Assembly (NCBI GenBank): GCA_030849805.1
Contig: JASANZ010001945.1
Location: 1 to 26,315 of the forward strand
Source of the DNA: Sergeia podlipaevii
Lineage: Eukaryota > Euglenozoa > Kinetoplastea > Trypanosomatida > Trypanosomatidae
Length of the DNA stretch: 26,315 nucleotides
Reading direction: 5' to 3'
Shown here: positions 8,687 to 17,662 of the stretch, in pieces
Layout: every line of letters begins with the position of its first letter
How positions within the stretch are numbered: position 1 is the first letter of the stretch
Program-made: the position numbers and the translations under genes
Notes under the pieces: generated by a model
What the model was told of the DNA's origin: nothing
Databases searched by the model: none
The model's input: the letters and a program-made list of their open reading frames with translations, nothing else

Positions 8687-9382
8687 ATGCAATTTCAGCA
8701 TAGTGGGTTACAATTCTCGGAGAACAGCTCGGCCGCGTCGCAACTTGTTGCGACGATTTCTTCGACCTCTTCACTACACCATACGCTAGAGGCTGCGCGA
8801 ATTGCTAGTCAAGTGAGCTTCTCAAGCATTAGTGACGCAAAGATAGACTGTGAGGACGAAGTTGAATGCATCCCTGGCACCGTTGACACGTACGTTGTTG
8901 GTGAATATCACGTAACTTCGTGCCCAATATGCTTGGAGAGCTTCACACTAGACAATCCGGCGATTGTTGTACACTGCAAGCATGGGTTTCACCTCCAATG
9001 TTTGGAGGCGTGGCGGCAACGGTCTCCAGTCTGCCCTGTGTGCCAAATGTCTATAGGTGGTGATACTGGGCATATCATGTCCGAGCGAAATGCGCGGCGA
9101 CGGCGACGATATCGCCCTGCTGGTGTTATGGTGGCTCGATGCTCCCCCGCTACTGGTGGCCAGACATCGATTGGCACAACACAATTTCTGCCTTTGTCAT
9201 CGATGGCAAGTACCGCAGTCAATCTGGATAGCGTGAGGACAGGTCTTACGTGTTCCACTGGCGAGAGCTCTGCTAATGTGCAAGAAGAAAGTGGTGGAGA
9301 TGTGCTTGCACGCAACACTAGTATTTGTTCGAGAGCAGGTGCCGTTGTTTACTGGTTTACTCACTGGTGTGGAGGAGCGTAG
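8687..9382 (+). CDS. RING-H2 finger protein, probable E3 ubiquitin ligase
   Basis: A 231-residue protein with one complete C3H2C3 RING finger at 79-119. The ligands are Cys79, Cys82, Cys97, His99, His102, Cys105, Cys116 and Cys119, with the Trp109 and Pro117 that typically contact the E2 enzyme. This is the signature of E3 ubiquitin ligases. The N-terminal 75 residues are Ser/Ala-rich and of unknown fold. After the RING come an Arg cluster (RNARRRRRYRP) and a Ser/Thr/Gly-rich tail. No membrane helix is evident. Substrate is unknown. The start is the first ATG after the predicted acceptor and has no in-frame competitor. The coding start contains a perfect 20-bp palindrome at 8736-8755. Confidence 0.88.
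   Translation: MQFQHSGLQFSENSSAASQLVATISSTSSLHHTLEAARIASQVSFSSISDAKIDCEDEVECIPGTVDTYVVGEYHVTSCPICLESFTLDNPAIVVHCKHGFHLQCLEAWRQRSPVCPVCQMSIGGDTGHIMSERNARRRRRYRPAGVMVARCSPATGGQTSIGTTQFLPLSSMASTAVNLDSVRTGLTCSTGESSANVQEESGGDVLARNTSICSRAGAVVYWFTHWCGGA
8736..8755. repeat. Perfect palindrome inside the RING gene
   Basis: CGTCGCAAC (8736-8744) and GTTGCGACG (8747-8755) are exact reverse complements separated by TT. The element encodes part of the Ser/Ala-rich N-terminus. It may be chance or a coding-region hairpin. Confidence 0.7.
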
Positions 9383-10430
9383 CCGACATTATCTGGCCAC
9401 GGATACAATGAGCGCGTTATATAGTATTTACTTTTTTTTTTGCCTTTATAACAGAGTATGACTTGTCCTTGCATAAACATCAATTTCCTTTCTTTTTTTT
9501 GTCCCTTTATGTGCATTGCGCTCTTGGTGTAATGGTGGTTTCCTTTTCCTTTTCCTTTTTTATTTATTTCTATCATCTTGCTCATTATTATAGTTTTATT
9601 TACCATTTATTTTTTGTGTGTCTCTGCGCTGTTTTTTGAAGCTTCTGTTTTTTGGTAGATGAATGGTAATGCAATTGAGTTCTTTGTATATAGTGTCTCT
9701 TTGAACATCTTTTTTTTTTTTTTTTTATGTTTGGGGTGGATTTTGATTGTCTGTATATTTAGTTCAACTTGCTCTTTTCAATGAGACAATACGCGGTGTT
9801 TGATGCTGCATCACATCTTGTGAAGTCATATTTTGTTTTACAATGAAAAAGTGTTTTTGGTTCAATATTTTTTAAAAATGATATTTGGTTCTTCTTTTTT
9901 TTTTTTTTGGGAGGGGGTGTCCGTTGTTGTGGTAACATTCTATGCAACACGATATTTGCACTACTTTGGGGGAAGATATTAGTGAATGACTTTGAGAGAC
10001 TACTTTTTTTAAAAATTAATTTATGAAGGTCGTGGAGGCATCTACTTTGGTAGTGGGGACACAATATATATCGTAATCACTTCAATCAAATTACATGAAA
10101 AGAAAAGTGACACGTTTTTAAATACACGGAGGTGCCTCGACAAACTTTCTGTTTCCTTTACTACTTTTTTTCGTTTGCGCCGTTCAGAAATGTTTGTCTG
10201 TGATCATCATTTCTTTTTTTTTTTTTACATTCGTATATTTAGCCAATCAGAATTCCAAGTTGTCAGCGGAAATTATGAGCACTGTGAAATCTTTGGAACA
10301 CAATTTTTTCTCATTTGCTACTGTTTTCTTATGATATTTTTTTTTGTTGAGCCTTTCCTTTTTGATTAATATTGTGTGCTCATGAACTTATGTACCTCTT
10401 TAAAAAAAAACAACTTCGAATTCTAACACC
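9383..10430. other. Intergenic region
   Basis: About 1.2 kb of AT-rich DNA up to the next gene, with repeated T-runs (for example 9710-9726 and 9895-9908) and a TTTTCC repeat at about 9541-9560. No coding, tRNA or snoRNA signal is recognised. Confidence 0.6.
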
Positions 10431-10550
10431 TTTCCGTCTCATTTTTTTTTTCATGTGTGATTCTTATATCATATATTTTGATGATCAAAAGAAAAGGAAC
10501 ATATCCTAGAGGTGTTTCTCAAGATCACATATATAGATTTTTACATATAG
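10431..10550 (+). promoter_or_regulatory. Trans-splice acceptor region for the first CREST gene (ambiguous)
   Basis: A pyrimidine tract at 10431-10452 is followed by several AGs; the best is TTACATATAG at 10549-10550. A second CT-rich stretch lies directly before the ATG (about 10578-10602), which is unusual because the first AG after it falls inside the coding region. The alignment to the neighbouring paralogue supports ATG 10605, so splicing should occur upstream of it. Confidence 0.35.
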
Positions 10551-10604
10551 GTTGTACACGAGTGAATTCATTACCACCTCGTCTTTACTTTCTCCTTATC
10601 TCTT

Positions 10605-11279
10605 ATGGCGCGCGATGACCCTCCCATGGCTGTTTTTGTGACGTGCATACTTAGCCACTTGCCTATGTTGCTTACTATTGTCTTGATGCACCGTCGCAGG
10701 CTGATTTATGAGTGCGTACTTGGGGTCTTCTCTGTTGTTGTGTCGTTTCTATATCACTCATGCGAGTGTTTTGACACAATATTATTTCTTTCTCAACTGC
10801 GTTGGCATCGCCTTGACAATATTGGAGCTATTCACTCAGTTGTGATTACATGCATTCATCTCTGCCTGTTCGAGAACAGCATGGTCGTGGAGTATATGAA
10901 GTACTCAACGTTGTGTATCATTATTATTCTCCAGGAGGGACATCCTTGGGACGAACGCTATACCGCAGCACCAGTGCTGGCAGCACTTTTGTTGACTGTG
11001 GGTAGTCATATCACGAACCACCGGAGACGACGCGGACTGCTACTGAAGCGACTAATTATTGGTGGTATGCTAAGCCTTGTAGCTGTTGTATTTTTTTGTT
11101 TAGGTCTTGATGACAGGGATGACCCCTTCCGTGTATTCCATGGCCTGTTCCACATATTTATTGGATTGGGTGTGTTCACTGTATGGACATCTTTAAAAGT
11201 CTCTCCAGGACGCAGTGTGTACACACCTTCTCAAATCCCAGATGACCCAGATGCAGTGGCGGTGCTGATTGATGTTTGA
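10605..11279 (+). CDS. Seven-helix CREST-superfamily membrane protein, copy 1
   Basis: A 224-residue polytopic membrane protein with about seven hydrophobic helices. It carries the sparse catalytic signature of the CREST superfamily (alkaline ceramidases, PAQR receptors, Per1/PGAP3, SID-1, TMEM8/PGAP6/myomaker): Ser47-x3-His51 in SFLYHSC, Asp71 in WHRLDNIG, and His179-x3-His183 in HGLFH. In known members these residues bind zinc and form a lipid amide/ester hydrolase site. Closest by eye is the TMEM8/myomaker-like branch. I infer a lipid hydrolase in the secretory pathway, possibly acting on ceramide or GPI lipids; the substrate cannot be read from sequence. It aligns with its downstream neighbour without gaps through residue 183, which supports this start. 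Confidence 0.72.
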   Translation: MARDDPPMAVFVTCILSHLPMLLTIVLMHRRRLIYECVLGVFSVVVSFLYHSCECFDTILFLSQLRWHRLDNIGAIHSVVITCIHLCLFENSMVVEYMKYSTLCIIIILQEGHPWDERYTAAPVLAALLLTVGSHITNHRRRRGLLLKRLIIGGMLSLVAVVFFCLGLDDRDDPFRVFHGLFHIFIGLGVFTVWTSLKVSPGRSVYTPSQIPDDPDAVAVLIDV

Positions 11280-11896
11280 TGTTGACTCCTGAAGGCAATA
11301 GAACCATTTTTGTTTAAAATGAAGGATACATTATGATATTTTGCCCTTCTAACTGAAAGGTACTAAGCTTTGTAGCTGTGTGTGTGTGTGTGCGTGCATT
11401 TACGTAGAGCACGCTAATATGCCATGAAGACATAACCAATAGATTATTAACACTTTTTAACAAGCGGATTTGTAATCGAGGCAGTGACTGTTTGAAACTT
11501 TATTTGTCGCCATTTATCTGTTGATCATAGCGGATGTGAAATGAAAGTTTCATTTCTTTTCCTCTTTTACACACAGACATACATAAGAAAAAAGGCGCAC
11601 AAACACAGAAGAGAGAAAACAAAAGGGTAACAAATATTTCATTTGATATAATAAAATTACATTTTGCCTTCTGATTTCTTTTTTTTTTTTTGTGTGTGTT
11701 ATGTATGAAACCATTTGTTTCCCATCTTTCTCTCTCTCTATAAATACATATCTTTTTTTTCCAATATAGCACACACTCAACTGTCATTATTTAAGAAGGA
11801 AGTTCCATCACGTAGATACTTTTAATACTTTCTTATAGTACAGTTTCTTTTTTATTATTATCTTATATATATATATTAGGTGTAGTACCCCAACAC
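11280..11896. other. Intergenic region between the CREST genes
   Basis: AT-rich spacer containing a TG microsatellite (about 11378-11394), a T-run at 11679-11690 and a TA run near 11867-11877. No coding content is recognised on either strand. Confidence 0.6.
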
Positions 11897-11919
11897 TTGT
11901 TTTTTGTTTGTTTCTATAG
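11897..11919 (+). promoter_or_regulatory. Trans-splice acceptor for the second CREST gene
   Basis: A tract TGTTTTTTGTTTGTTTCTATAG ends with AG 11918-11919. AG 11934-11935 (CACAG) is an alternative. The 5' UTR would be about 190 nt to ATG 12111. Confidence 0.55.
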
Positions 11920-12110
11920 GTGTGCCGTGTGACCTTGATACACAGGTGATATATATATTTATTTACTTGGATTGAAGGTAGATATTTGATACGGAGTGCG
12001 CAGGGGTCAGCAATAAAAACGTACACCACCATTACAGCTGGTACATTTCGCTTTCCACGTGGGACGCACACCTGGGTATCCATTTTATATATCGATCCTA
12101 CACAAGCGCT

Positions 12111-12773
12111 ATGAGACCAGGAGAATCGCCAGTAATTTTGTTTATCACTACCGCGCTGAGTCACTTGACGATGCTGCCAACACCATACCTTTTCTACAAA
12201 CGCGGCTATCTTTTTGAACTGTGTCTGTCTATTTTTGGTCTTGTTTCCTCTTTCATGTACCATACATGCGAGAGTTTTAGCGTTACTGTGTTTTTGTCGG
12301 AGAAGCAGTGGCATCGATTAGACAACATTGGCATTATATCTATGATGGGAGTTTGGTTCACTTTTCTGTGTTGCTTTTCAAATCCTGTAGTGGACATGGC
12401 CTGCAAGTATTCTGTGGTTCTTCTTACAGTGTTCATACAACAGCAGCACCCTTGGGATGTGCGCTTTACTGTTGCTCCTCTCATGTGCTTTAGCCTTCTA
12501 CCCGTTGTGCAGCATTTTTTAATCAACAGAAGATTTCCAGAGGTCTCGGTCAAGTATCTGTGCATTGGACTGCTCTCTTCTGCACTGGCACTGCCCTTCT
12601 TTATAGTTGGGCTTGACGAGACAAAAGACAAGTACCGCATGTGCCACGGAGCCTGGCACTTTTTCGGCGGTTGCGGGTCTTTCTTTTTCTGGCTGATGAT
12701 ACGGTATCCAGGAGCAACAGGTGTGCAGGTGAAGCATAGTCACATGGTGATGAAGGGTGATATCAGTCTCTAG
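12111..12773 (+). CDS. Seven-helix CREST-superfamily membrane protein, copy 2
   Basis: A 220-residue paralogue of the upstream gene. All CREST residues sit at identical numbers: Ser47 and His51 in SFMYHTC, Asp71 in WHRLDNIG, His179 and His183 in HGAWH. Other shared blocks are FLS at 61-63, KYS at 99-101, HPWD at 113-116 and GLD at 167-169. The remainder has diverged strongly while staying hydrophobic, so the duplication is old and both copies are kept under selection. The tail differs: copy 2 ends in a His/Lys-containing segment, copy 1 in an acidic one. The expected role is a membrane lipid hydrolase; catalytic activity and substrate are inferred only. Different substrates or life-stage expression could explain retention of both. 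Confidence 0.72.
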   Translation: MRPGESPVILFITTALSHLTMLPTPYLFYKRGYLFELCLSIFGLVSSFMYHTCESFSVTVFLSEKQWHRLDNIGIISMMGVWFTFLCCFSNPVVDMACKYSVVLLTVFIQQQHPWDVRFTVAPLMCFSLLPVVQHFLINRRFPEVSVKYLCIGLLSSALALPFFIVGLDETKDKYRMCHGAWHFFGGCGSFFFWLMIRYPGATGVQVKHSHMVMKGDISL

Positions 12774-12816
12774 CTCAACTGCCTACCATGCAGGTCTTCC
12801 CTTTGATTTCTATATT

Positions 12817-12844
12817 GTTTGTTTGTTTGTTTGTTTGTTTGTTT
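12817..12844. repeat. GTTT microsatellite, seven units
   Basis: Seven perfect GTTT units, 28 bp, 44 nt after the second CREST stop codon, so within its 3' UTR. Expected to be length-variable between isolates. Confidence 0.9.
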
Positions 12845-12980
12845 CAAGTTGGATACTTTACGTGATGGAATTTATGGCGTTTTCCGCAGCACCTGTACGT
12901 TGCAGTAGATGTGCTGTGGCGAAAATAAAATAAATTAGTGTTTGTCTTGAGTGTTGGTCATTTTTCTCCTTTACTATAAT

Positions 12981-13002
12981 AATAATAATAATTATTATTA
13001 TT
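12981..13002. repeat. AAT/ATT inverted repeat
   Basis: An AAT-type run meets an ATT-type run, giving a perfect 22-bp palindrome with 11-bp arms centred between 12991 and 12992. It is a simple sequence that could extrude as a cruciform; no function is claimed. Confidence 0.8.
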
Positions 13003-13166
13003 CATATTGTGTGAGTTTTGTAAACACTTTGGTGCCTAAGTTTAGTTTTTCTGTTGTGTGTGGAGCTTATCTCTTCTTTTTTCATATTCTTCATTTCTTT
13101 TTTTCTGTCCTATAAAGTAGCTGCCACATACACAATCTTACCTTTTCTTCAAAAAATAAACACATT

Positions 13167-13188
13167 CCCTTTTCTTCGCCTTTTACAG
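13167..13188 (+). promoter_or_regulatory. Trans-splice acceptor for the SAP/MANF-like gene
   Basis: CCCTTTTCTTCGCCTTTTACAG ends in AG 13187-13188, only 12 nt before ATG 13201. This argues that the ATG at 13201, followed by a clean signal peptide, is the real start rather than the upstream extension of the frame. Confidence 0.75.
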
Positions 13189-13200
13189 GCTTTACAAAAC

Positions 13201-13701
13201 ATGCGATCTCTTCACAAGTGTGTAGTTCTTTTGCTGCTACTGTGCGTAGTGCGCTTGGTACAACCCGTTCATTGTTCACTTCTCGTTGAAATGTCCAAAG
13301 AGCAGGCGTTTTTATTGAAAAGGAGAGAGGCAGCTATGACCGACAATCTGAAAGATGCCCTTGCACTGGTGTCGGTAGGGACAAGAGCTGTATTTGACAG
13401 CTTTGATGAATCTCAGATACACGAAATGTCAAACAAGCAACTGCGTCATTTTTTGTCTTCACGCCAGCTAGAGTGTCGTGGTTGTGTAGAGCGTAGTGAC
13501 TTGGTTCAACTGGCGTTTAAAGCGCGGGGTCGTCTCAGTGCTGATCAGCATGTTGCGCTGGAGCTTACTGCAGGTGAGCGCGGACCCCTGACTGGGCGTG
13601 AGATGAAAGACAATCTCATTGCCCTCACGCAGGTGTACAGGAATGTCAAGTGCCATGAGCTCCGCAACGGCACTGTACTGTGTAGTCGAGGATTACAATA
13701 A
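13201..13701 (+). CDS. Small secretory-pathway protein with SAP/MANF-like CxxC domain
   Basis: A 166-residue protein. A strong signal peptide occupies about 1-25 (basic MRSLHK, then VVLLLLLCVVRLV, cleavage probably after VHC). Around 77-105 the sequence KQLRHFLSSRQLECRGCVER followed by SDLV matches the SAP-like helix-extended-helix with a CxxC at 92-95, as in the C-terminal domain of MANF/CDNF (ARMET) proteins, which are ER-resident stress proteins. No membrane helix, KDEL-type end or GPI signal is visible; the C-terminus is CSRGLQ. There is one N-glycosylation sequon (NGT) near the end and a second Cys pair (KCHELRNGTVLC). I infer an ER-luminal or secreted protein involved in folding; the biochemical role is not known. 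Confidence 0.7.
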   Translation: MRSLHKCVVLLLLLCVVRLVQPVHCSLLVEMSKEQAFLLKRREAAMTDNLKDALALVSVGTRAVFDSFDESQIHEMSNKQLRHFLSSRQLECRGCVERSDLVQLAFKARGRLSADQHVALELTAGERGPLTGREMKDNLIALTQVYRNVKCHELRNGTVLCSRGLQ

Positions 13702-14323
13702 AATTGCTATCTTTTCCTTTTGTAGTGCTTTCCATTGCTCGCTTTGGATGAATTTTTTTCTTTTTTTTTGATGAGGATATATGCTAAATATATATATTTT
13801 TATGCCTCACATGAGTTTCAGTTTTCATCACGGGAGGTATTTGGGCTCTTAAAAAAGAACGTTTTTGATCCTATTGCATTGCCTTGTCGCTGTGAAATGC
13901 AAACCGTTTTTGTTTTTGTATTGATAGGTTCATTTATAGCATTTTCACTTGCCATCACGTGATTGTACGTTCTATGTGTCCTCCCTCTGCTTGCTATCTG
14001 CTCTCTATTTTAATTTTATTGCCTCATAAAAATGCATATACACACTCTGTTCATCGCCCTCCAAGGAGTATTTTCATTCTTGACTGTCCGATGTAAGTTA
14101 TGATAGAACGAAGCTTTCATGAGGGTTTACTGCTTTTCTTTTCTTTTGCTTGTTGTGATTGATACTATCTGTCGTATTCTGACTTTGTGCTTCTTCTTGC
14201 TGTAGTTGTCGTTATATTTGATGCAATTTATATGGTTGATCTTCTTGCCGTCTTTACCATCTTTTTCTTTTTTTTCTCCAAAAAAATATATTCAGTTATT
14301 TCAGCAAACTATTTACGTAGGAA
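13702..14323. other. Intergenic region
   Basis: AT-rich spacer between the SAP-like gene and eIF3a. A + frame across 13735-13962 lacks an early ATG and is Phe-rich; I do not support it as a gene. Confidence 0.6.
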
Positions 14324-14379
14324 TTTTTTTTTTTTTTCTAAATACCTTATAATTTTTAAAAAAACCCTTTTATATACAG
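14324..14379 (+). promoter_or_regulatory. Trans-splice acceptor for eIF3a with very short 5' UTR
   Basis: A T-run at about 14324-14337 is followed by CCCTTTTATATACAG. AG 14378-14379 is the first AG after the tract, and ATG 14385 comes five bases later. The open frame extends upstream to 14187 but that part is Phe/Lys-rich and lies 5' of the splice site, so it is not coding. Confidence 0.75.
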
Positions 14380-14384
14380 TCACT

Positions 14385-16700
14385 ATGTCTGACGATCTTA
14401 AAGCACGCGCTGCGTACGAGAAGGGTTTGGCCCTTAAGGAGGCTGGGCAGTTCACAGAAGCTGTCAAGGCCCTTACGTCATTTCGCACCCGCAGCTTCAC
14501 CAACTATCACAAATTGTGCTTCTCAATGCTTGTCAACATTTGCCTTTGCCAGGAGAAGGGTGCGCATAGCGACTCACTTGCTGCTGCACTGCGTGATATC
14601 AAGCGTGTTCTTCACGGCTCTCAGCAGCAGGAGGATGAGATGAAGCAAGTTGTGTCCGTCATCTTCGCGAACATGCGCGAGATGTGCACAACTGCTCAAG
14701 AGATGTACAAGTCGATGCTCCAGACTCCCTCTGATAACGATAATATCCTTGTGGCTCTCTCTGGTGTGCCCCTGCCGCACCGCGCAAGGGAGCGTTACCT
14801 CACGCCATGCGAGCGTGCCGTTATGCGTATTGGGGGGATTCTTCTGGATGGCAGGATCATAACGCTCTCGCCGAAGCTTATTCCTCTTTTCAGCTCTACT
14901 GCCACCGATATGTTTGCTCTCTGCAAGGAGTTTGGGCTCACGGATGCTCTGAACGGAGCGGCCGTCAACATATTGAAGGCATCCAGTCGCGCGCTGATCG
15001 ATCCCATACCCCCACAGTCCAATGTTGAAGGACAGGAGGGTCGCAATGCTATGCTCCTTGAGACGCTGAACAACCGTGCCGCCTTTTACAAGTCCCAAAC
15101 GAACACCCTGAATACCATTTTGATGCTGAGCTCCCTGATCCGCTTGCAGGCACAGATGAAGGAGTGGCGGAAGCTGTGGCACGCTCTGAGTTTTCTCAAG
15201 ACGCTTAGCGATGCCATCCTCGAGTTTCGTGGACCTGAGGAGCAGCGCGTGCAGGTGTACATGGCCATGAGTGACGTCTTTTTGAGCTGCGACAAGATGA
15301 ACTTTCATGCTCTCTCTCTCGCGGTGGCTGCCCCCCACATCGCACCAAACAGTGCCATCTTTGCTACCCGGACTGTGCTGGCAGCGCTTTGTGCGCATGA
15401 CTCTGCTTACGAGAGTAACGCCTTCTCCCCTGCGCACTACGATAACGCCACTGCCGACATCGCCGCGCTCATGGATAGTGCTACTGCTACTCGCGAGGGC
15501 ATTATCTCCCGTGTCGAGCTCGATGGCATCACAGCTTATGCAGATGGTGATGCGGTTTCTCTGCTGCGCGCTCTTGGGACGAACGCCATCATTGACCCTG
15601 CCTCGCTGCACGCCACGGTTACGGCGATTATCAAGAAGGACGCTTCGTACGCGGTGTATGAGACGCCGCTTCGCAACACAATTCTCCTTCATCAACTCAA
15701 GCACCTCTCCACTCAGAGCGATCGTATCAGCCTTGACGATCTCGCAGTAAATGGCAAGGAGCTTCCCGTGGAGGAGTACATTCGCGTCATAGAACCCAGC
15801 CTTGTTGATAACAACACGGTACCTGTGGAGATAGACAGCAAGGCGCGTACTGTTACATTCCGTAACTCTACCAAGTCGAAGACCCTCGCTGCCTTCAAGA
15901 AGCTCTCTGCACACGTCGATGTGCACCCGGCAAAGTCCTTTGTCCCATCTCGCGTTGCGTGCTCTTCCGTTGGTGTGACTGAGCCTCGTGCGATCACGTT
16001 CTCTGATCTCACAGCTTCCCACACCCGCGCTCTTCACATGCGTGAGCTGCAAACTGCGTGCGGCGGTACAGTGAACGAGCGCAAGGCGGACAAGGAGAAG
16101 CGGATTGATGAGGCGCGTCAGGCAAAGGTTAACGAGCGCAAGGCTGCTGAGGAGGAGCGGCGCGAGATGGCTCGCAAGAAGCAGATGGAGAAGCTCTATG
16201 CCGAGTACTACGAACGCCAGAGACAGGAGCGCAACAAGTTACTGTTGAGCAAACTGCGCATTAAATACCCAGGCCTCAAACTGGACAACTCTATCGCCAC
16301 CAAGAACGCATCGGCGTTTGAGGAGGAGTTGGCGTTGACGCTCGCTGCGTTTAAGCGTAAAGGCTCGGAGGGTGAGCGCAGAGAAGTACTCAAGGGCAAT
16401 CTCTTTGAGCGTGAGCTTCGCCGCCGTGAAATTCCTAAGCGTCGTGAGGAGGACGCGAAGAATGCTGACAAGCACCGGGAAGAGCGAGCCATTGCTCGTG
16501 CCAATACTCTTGCGCAGCACCGCCAAGAGTTTGACAAACGGCAGCAAGAAAAGGTGGCTTTACAAAAGTTTCTTATGGATGCCGCAGAGTTCGAGGATCA
16601 GTGGCGTAAGATTGGAACTACGAAGGAGAAGGCATCGAAGCGCGACGCACAACAGAGTCTCCTTGAGCAGGAGATGCAGCGTTTGGCTGCGGGTGAGTAA
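14385..16700 (+). CDS. EIF3A: Eukaryotic translation initiation factor 3 subunit a
   Basis: A 771-residue protein beginning MSDDLKARAAYEKGLALKEA. The first ~560 residues are helical, consistent with the TPR-like/PCI scaffold that lets eIF3a dimerise with eIF3c and nucleate the eIF3 complex on the 40S subunit. From about 565 on it becomes a long, highly charged coiled coil (KADKEKRIDEARQAKVNERK; EERREMARKKQMEKLYAEYY), the family's spectrin-like helix. The segment LLSKLRIKYPGLKLD is characteristic. The protein is much shorter than human eIF3a (about 1,380 residues) because the C-terminal repeats are missing, as expected for kinetoplastids. Codon use is GC-richer than in neighbouring genes, fitting high expression. 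A long antisense open frame (14574-16052) is its shadow. Confidence 0.88.
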   Translation: MSDDLKARAAYEKGLALKEAGQFTEAVKALTSFRTRSFTNYHKLCFSMLVNICLCQEKGAHSDSLAAALRDIKRVLHGSQQQEDEMKQVVSVIFANMREMCTTAQEMYKSMLQTPSDNDNILVALSGVPLPHRARERYLTPCERAVMRIGGILLDGRIITLSPKLIPLFSSTATDMFALCKEFGLTDALNGAAVNILKASSRALIDPIPPQSNVEGQEGRNAMLLETLNNRAAFYKSQTNTLNTILMLSSLIRLQAQMKEWRKLWHALSFLKTLSDAILEFRGPEEQRVQVYMAMSDVFLSCDKMNFHALSLAVAAPHIAPNSAIFATRTVLAALCAHDSAYESNAFSPAHYDNATADIAALMDSATATREGIISRVELDGITAYADGDAVSLLRALGTNAIIDPASLHATVTAIIKKDASYAVYETPLRNTILLHQLKHLSTQSDRISLDDLAVNGKELPVEEYIRVIEPSLVDNNTVPVEIDSKARTVTFRNSTKSKTLAAFKKLSAHVDVHPAKSFVPSRVACSSVGVTEPRAITFSDLTASHTRALHMRELQTACGGTVNERKADKEKRIDEARQAKVNERKAAEEERREMARKKQMEKLYAEYYERQRQERNKLLLSKLRIKYPGLKLDNSIATKNASAFEEELALTLAAFKRKGSEGERREVLKGNLFERELRRREIPKRREEDAKNADKHREERAIARANTLAQHRQEFDKRQQEKVALQKFLMDAAEFEDQWRKIGTTKEKASKRDAQQSLLEQEMQRLAAGE

Positions 16701-17600
16701 GGAATGCCGTTCTTAAAGCGTGCATGTTGTTTTGCACTACCAGGGTTCATTGAGTTTCACATCTTAAAGGTATCACTGTGTGCGCAGAAGAGTGTGAGTG
16801 TGTTGTAAATGTGTGAGGGATGGAATAGAAGGTGTATGCACAATCATTATGATAAGAAGACTAGTGAGGGAAACAAGATCTAATAATAAGTAAAAATTGA
16901 GGTGCAGTGGTGGAGAAAGTAACAAAGAGAGAAAGGAACATTAAAAAAAAAGCTGGTAAAAACACAAGTTTTATGAATTGTGAGCCAAAGCCCCCTTTTT
17001 TTTTTACGAGGGACACATGCCTGCTGTAGTGCAGAACGACTGGAATCGTGAGCCAGCAGTTCCTTGAGGTGAAAGTTATAAAAGAGAGAATTGATGAAGG
17101 AACAAGCATCTGCATGTGTTGGTACGAGTACTCCCAAGCGCATCTATTCTTTTTTAAATACAATTATTATTGGTGTTTTTATTATTATTGTTTTAAGGCA
17201 ATCATTTTCAGCGGGGTTTCCGCTCCTTGCTCCTCTTTTTATTATGGAAGAGAGGTGAGGAGAGGAGGTGTGTGTGTGTGCCACATTTCCCTTGTCATGT
17301 GGTATTGCACATTGGAGTATATATTGACTTCAAGTAAACATCAATCGCTTTGGTGATTTTGCATTTTGAAATATTTTTCTATAGCGCGATATCCATTGAC
17401 TTCAATTCTTCTTTTTTTTTTCCTTTTTTTAATCCATCTCATAGCATTTTTGTTACATATCGTATTTTATAGAAATGGAACACAGATAACATCTCCAAAT
17501 CTAAGGGCACAAACATTAAACAGTTTGTATCCTTATTACCGTAACTTCTACTATGATCTCTTCCTAGCTATCTCAGATCCATTCGAAAATATTTATCTTA
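16701..17600. other. Intergenic region at the edge of the decayed block
   Basis: AT-rich DNA after the eIF3a stop with no recognisable gene. The + frames at 17048-17356 and 17366-17626 lack a convincing start or composition. Conserved gene content ends here, so a synteny boundary may lie in this stretch. Confidence 0.55.
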
Positions 17601-17634
17601 TTCTTTTTTTTGTCTGCTTTTCATAAATGCATAG
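17601..17634 (+). promoter_or_regulatory. Possible trans-splice acceptor for the small ORF at 17663
   Basis: TTCTTTTTTTTGTCTGCTTTTC is followed by ATAAATGCATAG, with AG at 17633-17634. The layout matches acceptors elsewhere in the window but proves nothing about the ORF. Confidence 0.35.
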
Positions 17635-17662
17635 CAGCTGGGACCGGGTTTAGTCGACCAGC

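Larger units (their letters stand above)
12774..13166. other. Intergenic region
   Basis: AT-rich spacer holding the GTTT microsatellite and the AT inverted repeat listed separately. It also has a second pyrimidine tract with AG at 13116-13117 that could be an alternative acceptor for the next gene. Confidence 0.6.

Noticed and set aside
12206..12640. 144-codon reverse-strand frame
   Set aside because: Antisense shadow of the second CREST gene, without domains.
14187..14384. N-terminal extension of eIF3a upstream of ATG 14385
   Set aside because: It lies 5' of a clear splice acceptor, includes the polypyrimidine tract, and encodes Phe/Lys runs.
14574..16052. A 492-codon open frame on the reverse strand
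   Set aside because: It is exactly antisense to eIF3a and its protein is Arg/His-rich with no recognisable domain; such mirrors arise from the biased codon use of the sense gene.
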